This document shows positions 6,037 through 13,965 of a stretch of DNA of 53,323 nucleotides, in pieces. Location of the stretch: NCBI GenBank assembly GCA_022650895.1, contig JALCQC010000017.1:1-53323 (forward strand). The letters run 5' to 3'. The notes beneath the pieces were generated by a model. The model had not been told where the DNA came from, made no database searches, and worked only from the letters and a program-made list of their open reading frames with translations. The position numbers were made by a program, and so were the translations under genes. How positions within the stretch are numbered: the first letter of the stretch is position 1; each line of letters opens with the position of its first letter. Source of the DNA: Bifidobacteriaceae bacterium. Lineage in GTDB: Bacteria; Actinomycetota; Actinomycetes; Actinomycetales; Bifidobacteriaceae.

Positions 6037-8694
6037 TTATTCCCGTTCACCGTCAGCAGTGGTCTCACCTGTGCCCGAATAGGCGACCACTCCCCTGTTG
6101 ATGGCGTCATAGGCTTCCTGGGCGGCCTTCTCCAGATGCTCGCCCTCGGGAAGCTGCTGAGCAGCTGTGACCAGCTGTCCAAGAACGTCGCACAGCCTCT
6201 TGCAGGTGCGAACAAAATCGCCTGCGCTCAAATCCCTATCGCGAAGAACCATGGAAAGTGATTTTTCGCTTGACCAATCGAAAATGGCTTCAAGGAGACC
6301 AAAGTCGAGTTTTTCGAGCGGATCAAGATGCGCTTCTTCAACGATGTAGTCCAGATCTTCCCAAACCTCCTGCATCTGATTCACTGCCCGGGCGATGGCG
6401 CCGTTCCGACCTCCCGGATAGTGGCGTGGTTCCGAGGCCGAGTGCCGGGACTCGTAGATGAGGCCGGACACCACGGAGGCAAGCTGCTGGGCGTTGAGAT
6501 CATCGAAAACATGATGAACCAAGCACTCGGCAAGCAGCAGGTCTTTTTCGGTGAAGAGCCGACGGAGCAGTTCTCCACGCCATGTGAGAAGAAAGTCATT
6601 GCCGCGATGCTCAAGATACGACAGTTGCACAAGAACATCGCAAATCAGATCAAACCGGCGAGAAACGATTCCCGTCCTCGATTCATAGCGATTCTGGAGC
6701 CGTGCGAGCTCTTTGTTCTCACGCAGCCAGCGATTTCCCCACCTCATGTGTTCATTCAGGTCAGGACAGTTCCTGCATGGATGGTGTTGCTCCTCGCGAC
6801 GTGTCTGAGCGATCTCTTCGTCAAGCTTTTGGAAGGCCTTTTTCTTCTCTTGAGCATTGCGAAACTCCGTGTGCTTGAGACGGCGCCGCTCAACGCGTTC
6901 GAGATCCGTCAGATGAGCACGTAGCTGAAGGAAGGAACGAAAGTCACCGAAGGTACAGGCGAAATTCTTTTCGTAACCCTTCAATGAATCCTGCAACTGG
7001 ACAATGTTGCCTTCAAGCTCGCTAGAAGATTCCGTTGCCTCCCACTGCGCAAACGATTTATCCAGGGTGATGCGCGCCTGTTCATAGTCATGAACGTTGA
7101 GCAGATTGACGGCCATGTTGAAGGTCGGAGCAAACTGCGAGTGAAGGGGATAGACGCGCCGTGAGGAAAGTGCCGCCAACGCGGTCGGATCAAAATCGGC
7201 ATGATCAACGACGACCGCATGCCCGATAACGTCGATACCACGCCGTCCCGCACGTCCCGTCAACTGCGTGTATTCGCCAGGAGTGAGAGGAACGTGTTCG
7301 GCGCCGTTGAATTTCTGTAGTTTCTCGATAACCACCGAGCGTGCCGGCATGTTGATGCCCAGCGCCAATGTCTCAGTGGCGAAGACGACCTTTACCAACC
7401 CTTTTTCGAAGACCTTCTCGACGATCTCTCGGAACAAAGACACCATTCCCGCATGATGAGAAGCAAATCCCTGTTCAAGGCCATACAAGAACGACGAATA
7501 GTGCAGTGCTTTGAGATCCTGCGTGCTCACGGTTCCTGCCACCATCGTGTCGGCGATACGGCGAATCTCATGTGCCTCGTCATCCGTAGTCAGTTGAAGG
7601 CCCGCACGAAGGCATTGTTCGACCGCCGCGTCGCAACCCGCCCGGGAGAAGATGAAATAGATTCCCGGAAGCAGATCGAGATAATCCAATTCATCGACAA
7701 CGGCCCAGCGTTCGGGGGTATGGCGATGTCGCATTGATGAAGAAGGGGACGAGTGTCGATCGTTGTAACGGCCGCCCCTCCCCTGATGTCGTCCAGACAT
7801 CTGTCGGCCGGCCTGTGCGGAGAGCTCATGGATGCGGGCGACCAGTTCAGGATTGACGCGCGCTCTCCCCTGCTTCTTGCGTGGAGTACCCGATGCCGTT
7901 GACTGCCGTCGTTTTTTCTTTGCCTGCTGAATCTGTTCCGGTGACTCCCTGTACAGATCGTAGACTTCAGGCTCCTTGTTGCGTGACGCCTGCAGAATGA
8001 CGCTTTGGTCAAGAGGTACCGGCCTGTTTTCGGAAACGATCAGTGAGGTAGAGCCGCGGATGGATTCAATCCAGGCGCCAAAATCCTCAATATTCGACAC
8101 TGTTGCCGAAAGTCCGACGATGCGGATTCTTCGCGGCAGATGGATGATGACCTCTTCCCATACTTGCCCGCGAAAACGATCTCCAAGATAGTGAATCTCG
8201 TCCAACACCACGTACCGCAATGCATCCAACGTCGTGGAACGCTCATAGAGCATATTGCGCAACACTTCGGTCGTCATCACGACAATGTTGGCTTCCGAGT
8301 TGATGGAGGTGTCTCCGGTGAGAAGACCGACCTGGTCCTCTCCATACTCTTCGACGAGGTCATGGTACTTCTGGTTGCTCAGCGCCTTGATGGGAGTCGT
8401 GTAAAAGGCTTTGACGTTCTTGTGTTGTGCGAGGAACACCGCAAAATCCGCAACAACGGTTTTACCGGCACCGGTCGGCGCTGCAACCAATACATTGTTG
8501 CCTGACTCAAGTGAATCGAGAGCTTCTCTCTGAAAAGTATCCAACCCGAAAGGAAGTGTTCTTTCGAAAGCCGCGGCAACGCTTTTCTCGTGTTGCGCCA
8601 TCTTCCGGGAATGTGCGTATTTCTCCGCCGCCGTAAGGTTGTCAGAATCAGTATTCCGCTTACTCGTCATCATCTCTCTGTTCGTTCTGTACAC
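6037..8694 (-). CDS. helY: DEAD/DEAH-box RNA helicase HelY (Ski2/Mtr4-like)
   Basis: This is a superfamily 2 RNA helicase of 885 residues, the bacterial relative of Ski2/Mtr4. Motif I is AAPTGAGKT (71-79), motif II is DEIH (164-167) followed by YLGDRFRG, and the SAT motif is GLSATVSN. Motif VI is QLTGRAGRRG. A basic insertion (residues about 255-330, AKKKRRQS and a Gly/Arg/His run) separates the RecA domains. The C-terminal part matches the DSHCT domain. It probably acts in RNA turnover or ribosome maturation. GTG 8694 is used because GGAAG lies 6 nt upstream. ATGs at 8673 and 8670 are alternatives. The start overlaps the end of the lipid kinase gene by 35 nt. Confidence 0.92.
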   Translation of the reverse strand: MYRTNREMMTSKRNTDSDNLTAAEKYAHSRKMAQHEKSVAAAFERTLPFGLDTFQREALDSLESGNNVLVAAPTGAGKTVVADFAVFLAQHKNVKAFYTTPIKALSNQKYHDLVEEYGEDQVGLLTGDTSINSEANIVVMTTEVLRNMLYERSTTLDALRYVVLDEIHYLGDRFRGQVWEEVIIHLPRRIRIVGLSATVSNIEDFGAWIESIRGSTSLIVSENRPVPLDQSVILQASRNKEPEVYDLYRESPEQIQQAKKKRRQSTASGTPRKKQGRARVNPELVARIHELSAQAGRQMSGRHQGRGGRYNDRHSSPSSSMRHRHTPERWAVVDELDYLDLLPGIYFIFSRAGCDAAVEQCLRAGLQLTTDDEAHEIRRIADTMVAGTVSTQDLKALHYSSFLYGLEQGFASHHAGMVSLFREIVEKVFEKGLVKVVFATETLALGINMPARSVVIEKLQKFNGAEHVPLTPGEYTQLTGRAGRRGIDVIGHAVVVDHADFDPTALAALSSRRVYPLHSQFAPTFNMAVNLLNVHDYEQARITLDKSFAQWEATESSSELEGNIVQLQDSLKGYEKNFACTFGDFRSFLQLRAHLTDLERVERRRLKHTEFRNAQEKKKAFQKLDEEIAQTRREEQHHPCRNCPDLNEHMRWGNRWLRENKELARLQNRYESRTGIVSRRFDLICDVLVQLSYLEHRGNDFLLTWRGELLRRLFTEKDLLLAECLVHHVFDDLNAQQLASVVSGLIYESRHSASEPRHYPGGRNGAIARAVNQMQEVWEDLDYIVEEAHLDPLEKLDFGLLEAIFDWSSEKSLSMVLRDRDLSAGDFVRTCKRLCDVLGQLVTAAQQLPEGEHLEKAAQEAYDAINRGVVAYSGTGETTADGERE

Positions 8695-9748
8695 TCTTTT
8701 CTTCCCATGCTGCCGCTACGGAAGGAGGCACGAGCATCTTGAGGGCACCTGGAACGACACGCACTCGCAGGGGAAGATGGCCTACCTTTTCTCCATCCGC
8801 CATGGGAATCGGTGGTTTGTCTCCCGTTCCCGACTCCTCGATAAGCACGGACGTCACCAACTCATTTCCGAGGACGGGAGAACTAAGGTGTTCTCCACGA
8901 TATGCCAGGCGCAGAAGGTTCAATCCCTGTTTTGCGTTTGGCTTCCATCGCGTCCAGATCAGATCAAGCAAACCGTCCCGCACATCCGACTTCGGCGAAA
9001 GTTCAATTCCTCCACCGATGAATCGTGAATTCGCAACGCTGAGCAGCGGAGAGTCAAAGTCAAAACCTTGGTGTTCTTCGGAACCATCGGCATTCGTCTC
9101 GATGAAGTTGATGGAGTATCCGTATTGCTTCAAATGGCTGATGTCGTTGATCGCAGCAACCATGTACCGCAGCTTTCCGCCTGGCAAATGCGACACATTG
9201 GCGTCTTGATTGATTTGTGCATCCACGCCACAGGAAAGCTGACCGGCATAGTACCTGTTGACACGTTTTCCTTTGTCTTCCGGAGAGATCACATGTCCAA
9301 GATCGACGGAAACCGCGGTCCTCGTCGTCAGTGCGGCAATAATGCCATTCACTGATGTCTCGATGCGGTTCACCGGGAGGTCAAGTCCACGGGCAAAGTC
9401 GTTTCCTGAACCGCTGGCGACAAGTCCCATGGGAATGCCCAACTCCATGGCTGCATTGATGCCCAACGAGACCATTCCATCGCCACCCACTACGACGAGA
9501 GCATCCAACTTCAGCGGTGATGTCCGGATCCTGTTGAGCGAGTCTTCGGCCGATGTACCCGTGAGGTCTTGAATGGCAATGCCATGCGAGGTTTCAAGTC
9601 CAATCAAAGTATCGATAACGGCGAGGCCCACTTTACGGCCGTGCCCGCGATTTGCGGCAGGATTGGTAACCACACCCACCGTTATCCCCTTCTGCGTGAG
9701 GGAACGTGCATTTGCATCTGTCTGGGAGAAATTCTTCTCTGGTCTCAT
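8660..9748 (-). CDS. Diacylglycerol kinase-family lipid kinase
   Basis: This 362-residue protein is of the DagK/YegS catalytic family, which phosphorylates diacylglycerol or related lipids at the membrane using ATP. The nucleotide-binding motif is VVGGDGM (about residues 86-92), followed by the family motif PMGLVASGSGNDFARGLDL. The C-terminal lobe contains the SVDLGHV and the SVANSRFIGGG segments. It abuts the preceding small membrane protein with no gap and overlaps helY, so it is part of the pafBC-helY transcription unit. Whether it serves phosphatidic-acid recycling is inferred from the family. Confidence 0.88.
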   Translation of the reverse strand: MRPEKNFSQTDANARSLTQKGITVGVVTNPAANRGHGRKVGLAVIDTLIGLETSHGIAIQDLTGTSAEDSLNRIRTSPLKLDALVVVGGDGMVSLGINAAMELGIPMGLVASGSGNDFARGLDLPVNRIETSVNGIIAALTTRTAVSVDLGHVISPEDKGKRVNRYYAGQLSCGVDAQINQDANVSHLPGGKLRYMVAAINDISHLKQYGYSINFIETNADGSEEHQGFDFDSPLLSVANSRFIGGGIELSPKSDVRDGLLDLIWTRWKPNAKQGLNLLRLAYRGEHLSSPVLGNELVTSVLIEESGTGDKPPIPMADGEKVGHLPLRVRVVPGALKMLVPPSVAAAWEEKSVQNEQRDDDE

Positions 9749-10141
9749 CTAACGGTTTCCACCCTCATGTGTCTTCGCATAGGTATCTGCGGAGACTGCC
9801 ATGGAGGCACGAACTTCGCCCTGCGATTCGGAATTGAACTTTTCCCAGCGCTGCCAATTCTGTACATGACGAGCTTTTCGATCTTGCTTACGCTGCAGCT
9901 TCTGGGCATGTACATTCTCGTACCGTTCCGCAGTATCCGCAAGAGGCTGCGTGACGAGAGGCACTGATGGTGCTGTGGCGTCAGCCCCCTGTTCCACTGC
10001 TTCGAGGACTTTCCGAAGATGCACCGAAAGCCCACCAAGCTTCCCCAGAGCGGCACGAGCCTTTGCAAAGGCATAGATGCCACCTGCGATGAGCATGGCG
10101 AACATGAAAATCACCAGAACTATCCATATCCATCCCGGCAT
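9749..10141 (-). CDS. Small single-pass membrane protein of unknown function
   Basis: The function is not recognised. It has 130 residues, with an N-terminal hydrophobic segment (about 4-25, WIWIVLVIFMFAMLIAGGIY). A helical, partly amphipathic stretch (FAKARAALGKLGGLSVHLRKVL) follows. The C-terminal half is charged and rich in Lys, Arg and Gln. The start has AAGGAG about 7 nt upstream. It lies between pafBC and the lipid kinase, where mycobacteria carry tatA and tatC between pafBC and helY. The topology (short N-terminal helix, then amphipathic helix) resembles TatA, but no TatA signature is clear, so no assignment is made. Confidence 0.7.
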   Translation of the reverse strand: MPGWIWIVLVIFMFAMLIAGGIYAFAKARAALGKLGGLSVHLRKVLEAVEQGADATAPSVPLVTQPLADTAERYENVHAQKLQRKQDRKARHVQNWQRWEKFNSESQGEVRASMAVSADTYAKTHEGGNR

Positions 10142-10180
10142 GGAAAGCTCCTTTCTCTTCTGGTACAGGCGTTTCCGATG

Positions 10181-12088
10181 TCAGGAAGAAACGCTCAGTT
10201 CCCGCTGTGCTCTCGCAGTAATCATCGTCCGCAATGTCTGTGGTCCAACGGCCCTGATGTGCCGTGCATGAGAAATGCAGAAGGCCACGAACCACGAGTC
10301 CGATGTCACCGTGAGATGAACCTTTTCTCCATCATCCCATGGCTCCACCGTAGCTCCAGGCAATTTCGTCAGGAACGGAAGACCCGTGGTGTCGGTGATA
10401 AAGACTGCTTCCGTCCCGTTATCGAAGCTCCATTGACGCAATTTGTCCACGGGAACATCGGGGATGCGAATGGGCTCTTCCTGTTCGATGAGCTCCGCCT
10501 TGCCGATGCGGGCGACACGCAGCACCGACCATTCATTCGATGTCGATGCACTGATGACGGGATGTTCCTCGTCGGGATCGGCATGTGCCGGCATATTCCA
10601 CACCGCGATGTAATACACGCCTTCATCAACGAATACCTTCGCGGGGATGACTCGTTTCTCACGCGTTCGCCCTGCGCCATCCGTGTACTCGATATCAAGA
10701 GAAGCACCTGCCTTGATGGCCTCCTGAACAACCGGAAGGGCCGGAGGTTCAAGCTCATAGCCGGTGAGGCTGAGCCACGGAGTCGATCCTGGAGTTGTGT
10801 GGCCGCGCAGCTTGACGTACAGCTTCAACGCCTGTTGTCGAGCCTCCTCGACAAGCAAGGGCGAGTGTGCCAGATAGCTCACTGACGCCGTCAACAGGCT
10901 CAGGTACTGGGGCGAGATTCCCGCCAGCCGCTCCAGACCGAGTGAATTCGTCGCTGAGACAACACCGGAATCTTCAAGCAGAGACCAGTCGATGTCGAAA
11001 AACTGCGAACCGGCGACTTCCCCGTCATCGGAAACGGTGGTGAGGGTGCCGATGTCCTTGCGGATCACCGCAATGGCCCTTCGCTTCTCCTCCTCGGTAT
11101 GCGAGTGTCCGATGAAACGTTCTGCGAGCTCATCCAAGGTGTATTCCTCACCCAAGTGTGCCGAAAGGAAAAGCATGAGCCGTAGGCGACGGTCGACTTC
11201 GGAGCCTGTCTGACTCGATGTGGTGAGGCCACGCTTGCTGTGATTCTTGGAGGTAGAAGAGACAGGTACCGGAACCGACGCGGGAACGACGCTTTCCGCG
11301 ACAGGAACCGCTTTGGAACGATGCCCCAGATCCGCCAGGTCAAAAGACACTGCCGCATTCAAACGACGTTCGAAGGCGTCAGCCGCCTCCTGTGGACTCT
11401 TGATGGACGAACCCGGATGTTCAAGAACGAAAGTCGCGAGATCGTCCGAATCTGTGTAGGCCACGTTGATGAGTTCGCCATCCGCCTCGACAGTCGCCGC
11501 AAAACGACGCGAATCGATGACGTCGATGAGATTCTTCGGGATCTTTTGTGTCCCGAGGCCCGGAGCGATGGAGTCCAACCCCAAACCGGGAACCGGCACG
11601 TGTGGAACGCGCGGAGCGGTGCGTGAGTCCTTGGAATCCTCCCGACTGACATGGTCGGAGGCTGCCGACTGCAGAGAGTTCGACGAAGCGGAAAGAGACT
11701 GCGCAAGATAATTCGCCGCAGCAAGAATCGGCATCTCTTCAGGCTCGAACTGCATGCGAATGCGTGGTTCATCGCCAAGCTGCAGGCGATAAGAAGCGAA
11801 ATCCTGACCATCCGACTTCGACGAATACTCAGGCTGCCGAGACTCAATGGCGATTCCCATTGCCGCAAGCTTCGCACGATCACGTTGAAATTGTTTTGCG
11901 AAAGCGGCCTTCGCCGCTTGATCGGCCAATTCCCCATAGGAATCTGCGTACGCCTTGACGCGCTGCGCTATCTGCCTTGAGGTGAGCCATTGAGGAAAAG
12001 CCGAAGATAGTACCGCTAAAACGTCCAGTTCGTGTTTACCCCATTTGTCGGAGAAGCGGCGCCTACCATTCGATGAACCTTCTGCCAT
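10181..12088 (-). CDS. pafBC: PafBC fusion, WYL-domain DNA-damage-response activator
   Basis: Two WYL-type regulators are joined in one chain of 635 residues. The first half has a winged helix-turn-helix (about residues 13-80, LTSRQIAQRVKAY) and a shortened, degenerate WYL region (about 200-265). The second has another HTH (about 300-350, YTLDELAERFIGHS) and a well-formed WYL domain (about 470-560, SLDIEYTDGAGRTREKRVIP). In mycobacteria, PafB and PafC activate the RecA-independent DNA damage regulon. Fused versions occur in other actinobacteria, and the protein persists in species without proteasomes. A Ser/Pro-rich linker (about 265-300) joins the halves. The leader carries a 17-nt direct repeat that includes the ribosome-binding site. 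Confidence 0.88.
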   Translation of the reverse strand: MAEGSSNGRRRFSDKWGKHELDVLAVLSSAFPQWLTSRQIAQRVKAYADSYGELADQAAKAAFAKQFQRDRAKLAAMGIAIESRQPEYSSKSDGQDFASYRLQLGDEPRIRMQFEPEEMPILAAANYLAQSLSASSNSLQSAASDHVSREDSKDSRTAPRVPHVPVPGLGLDSIAPGLGTQKIPKNLIDVIDSRRFAATVEADGELINVAYTDSDDLATFVLEHPGSSIKSPQEAADAFERRLNAAVSFDLADLGHRSKAVPVAESVVPASVPVPVSSTSKNHSKRGLTTSSQTGSEVDRRLRLMLFLSAHLGEEYTLDELAERFIGHSHTEEEKRRAIAVIRKDIGTLTTVSDDGEVAGSQFFDIDWSLLEDSGVVSATNSLGLERLAGISPQYLSLLTASVSYLAHSPLLVEEARQQALKLYVKLRGHTTPGSTPWLSLTGYELEPPALPVVQEAIKAGASLDIEYTDGAGRTREKRVIPAKVFVDEGVYYIAVWNMPAHADPDEEHPVISASTSNEWSVLRVARIGKAELIEQEEPIRIPDVPVDKLRQWSFDNGTEAVFITDTTGLPFLTKLPGATVEPWDDGEKVHLTVTSDSWFVAFCISHARHIRAVGPQTLRTMITARAQRELSVSS

Positions 12089-12136
12089 CTGTCCTCACGT
12101 CTCGATAAATTCGTATTAACTGTGCTCACGTCTCGA
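12089..12136 (-). repeat. 17-nt direct repeat in the pafBC leader
   Basis: On the minus strand, TCGAGACGTGAG followed by (C/G)ACAG occurs twice, at 12136-12120 and 12105-12089, with one mismatch and 14 nt between. The copy next to the ATG (12088) supplies the GTGAGGA ribosome-binding site, so the repeat duplicates the translation-start context. It could be a regulator site or a recent duplication. Confidence 0.7.
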
Positions 12137-12309
12137 AAGCACTTTCACTATCTTAATTCATTCTTTGTGAACAGGCCGCACTTTCGCCAAATTCAGCCAA
12201 CCGCGGGATGTGCCATGCGTGTATCCGCGTATTCACTTCCCTGATTCACAGCCACCTGATGCGATTCCGCGAGCCGGCTCCCTGTTCCCACTACCGCAGT
12301 ACGGAAGAA

Positions 12310-13737
12310 CTAACGCCAGTCGTCAGGTTCTATTCCACTTGGTCCCACGAACTCGCCATTTGGCACATACGATGGGCATCCCTGGTCCTCAAGAAGAGCG
12401 TCACCGAAGAATGATACTCCTCTGCCGAAGGTCCAGTCACCCTTCACAGTAACTGCTTTCGCCGCTGCAATCGAAGGAACGGAATAAGGGAAGCGTTCGT
12501 CGAAGTCATTGATGTTCTTGAAGTACTTCGTATCCAGATTCACTTCCGGGAATATGTAATTGCCATCTTCCATCTCGTAGGTGTCCGTCATATGGAAACG
12601 ATCGGAACGCATGATGAAAAGATCGTTCGTGGTCTTGACCGGCAGGAAGCGCGGTCGATCCACTTTGAGACACGTCGAGTTGTCGAAGAGACCGATGGCC
12701 GCACCCATAGCGGTTTCGAGTTGAATGACATTCGGTGATTCAGGATCCGTCGGATCGACGTTTTTCTCATTTCGGATAAGGGGCAAGGGAAGGATGCCAT
12801 TGCATTCGGCAAGCTTTTCCCTCAACGCATCGATTCTCACCCAAATGTTATTGGTGTTGAAATAAGGGTGCCTCGTAATGTCGGTTGCCTCTGCACGGTC
12901 ATCGGGATGCACCTGGGACATCTCACGTAGCGTCAGTCTCCCTGTTTTCTTGTCAATGACGAAGTGACCGCCCTTGACATCCGCGGCCGTCTTTTGCGCG
13001 ACTTCGACCATGAAGGAGGCACCCGTTTTGGCAAAGTAACCCGCAACAGTGGATGAGGGCCGTGCGCCCAGGTTGTCGGAGTTCGAAATGAAGAGATACT
13101 TGATGCCTTTTTTGCTGAGGATATCCAGCACTCCCGAATCGTTGAGGGTGCAGAAAACATCTCCGTGCCCTGCAGGGCACCACTCAAGCTCAGGATCCTT
13201 TTCCCACGTGACCGGCATCCCCGAATCTGCGAGAATCTTCGGTTCCTGGTGTTGCATGATCTCAACCGGAACATCGGTTTGGGTAAAATTCCTGTTGCGG
13301 CGGATCACGTCGAGAGTGTCTTTCGACGTACGGAACGAGTTCATCAGAATGAGCGGAAGTTCCACTCCGAGGTTGCGTCTCGTCGCAGTCACTTGGCCCA
13401 GGATAATGTCGATGAAACGAAGGTTCTTTCCTTTGTGCATGCGCACAGGAAGGAGGGACTTGGCCTTGCTGAGTCCCATCGACGTGCCAAGTCCACCGTT
13501 AAGTTTGAGAAAAGCCGTCTCGGAGAGGGCCTTCAGTGCATAGTCCGAATCCATTGCATCATAGACGTCACCAATGCACGGTGCATCGGAGAAGGGCTTC
13601 ACGTCCGATTCACGGATCCAGCTGCTCTCATCCTTCTCCCATGAATGGTAAAGATGCTTGAAAGAGGTTATGGCGACATCGCTCATTCCGCTTGCCTGCA
13701 TCTTCTCAACAGCAGCCTGCAACCCCTGAGCGCTCAT
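12310..13737 (-). CDS. UTP--glucose-1-phosphate uridylyltransferase (UDPGP family)
   Basis: This is a eukaryotic-like UGPase that makes UDP-glucose from UTP and glucose 1-phosphate. Bifidobacteria use this type in the Leloir and lacto-N-biose routes. The nucleotide-binding signature KLNGGLGTSMGLSKAKSLLPV-like stretch is at about residues 76-96. Further family blocks are QHQEPKILADS, EWCPAGHGD, YLFISNSDNLGA and PRFLPVKTTNDL. The gene gives 475 residues from ATG 13737, which has AGGAGG 4 nt upstream. The frame extends to 13908 but without a supported start. It is single-gene, followed by the pafBC leader region. Confidence 0.93.
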   Translation of the reverse strand: MSAQGLQAAVEKMQASGMSDVAITSFKHLYHSWEKDESSWIRESDVKPFSDAPCIGDVYDAMDSDYALKALSETAFLKLNGGLGTSMGLSKAKSLLPVRMHKGKNLRFIDIILGQVTATRRNLGVELPLILMNSFRTSKDTLDVIRRNRNFTQTDVPVEIMQHQEPKILADSGMPVTWEKDPELEWCPAGHGDVFCTLNDSGVLDILSKKGIKYLFISNSDNLGARPSSTVAGYFAKTGASFMVEVAQKTAADVKGGHFVIDKKTGRLTLREMSQVHPDDRAEATDITRHPYFNTNNIWVRIDALREKLAECNGILPLPLIRNEKNVDPTDPESPNVIQLETAMGAAIGLFDNSTCLKVDRPRFLPVKTTNDLFIMRSDRFHMTDTYEMEDGNYIFPEVNLDTKYFKNINDFDERFPYSVPSIAAAKAVTVKGDWTFGRGVSFFGDALLEDQGCPSYVPNGEFVGPSGIEPDDWR

Positions 13738-13965
13738 ATAGCCTCCTTGTCGTACAACATAACCTGCAAGTTTACATGAGATAGATTCATAAAGGCCATT
13801 TAGCGCTGATTTGTCGCATTTCTGCACCGAGTACTTACAGTGGTGAGATTTTGATGCTGGTTGGAGAGAAAAACCATGTTTTCCATCATATTTCGCTCTT
13901 TTCCCCAACCAGCTTAAACCGTTTTAAACCATAGGATTTGTCTTACTTTGATCGCTTTCAACACC
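13738..13965. other. Intergenic region between adhesin and UGPase genes
   Basis: The region holds a GCTGGTTGG (13856-13864)/CCAACCAGC (13905-13913) inverted repeat with a 40-nt loop, and AT-rich sequence where the UGPase promoter must lie. A clear rho-independent terminator for the adhesin is not seen. Confidence 0.4.
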
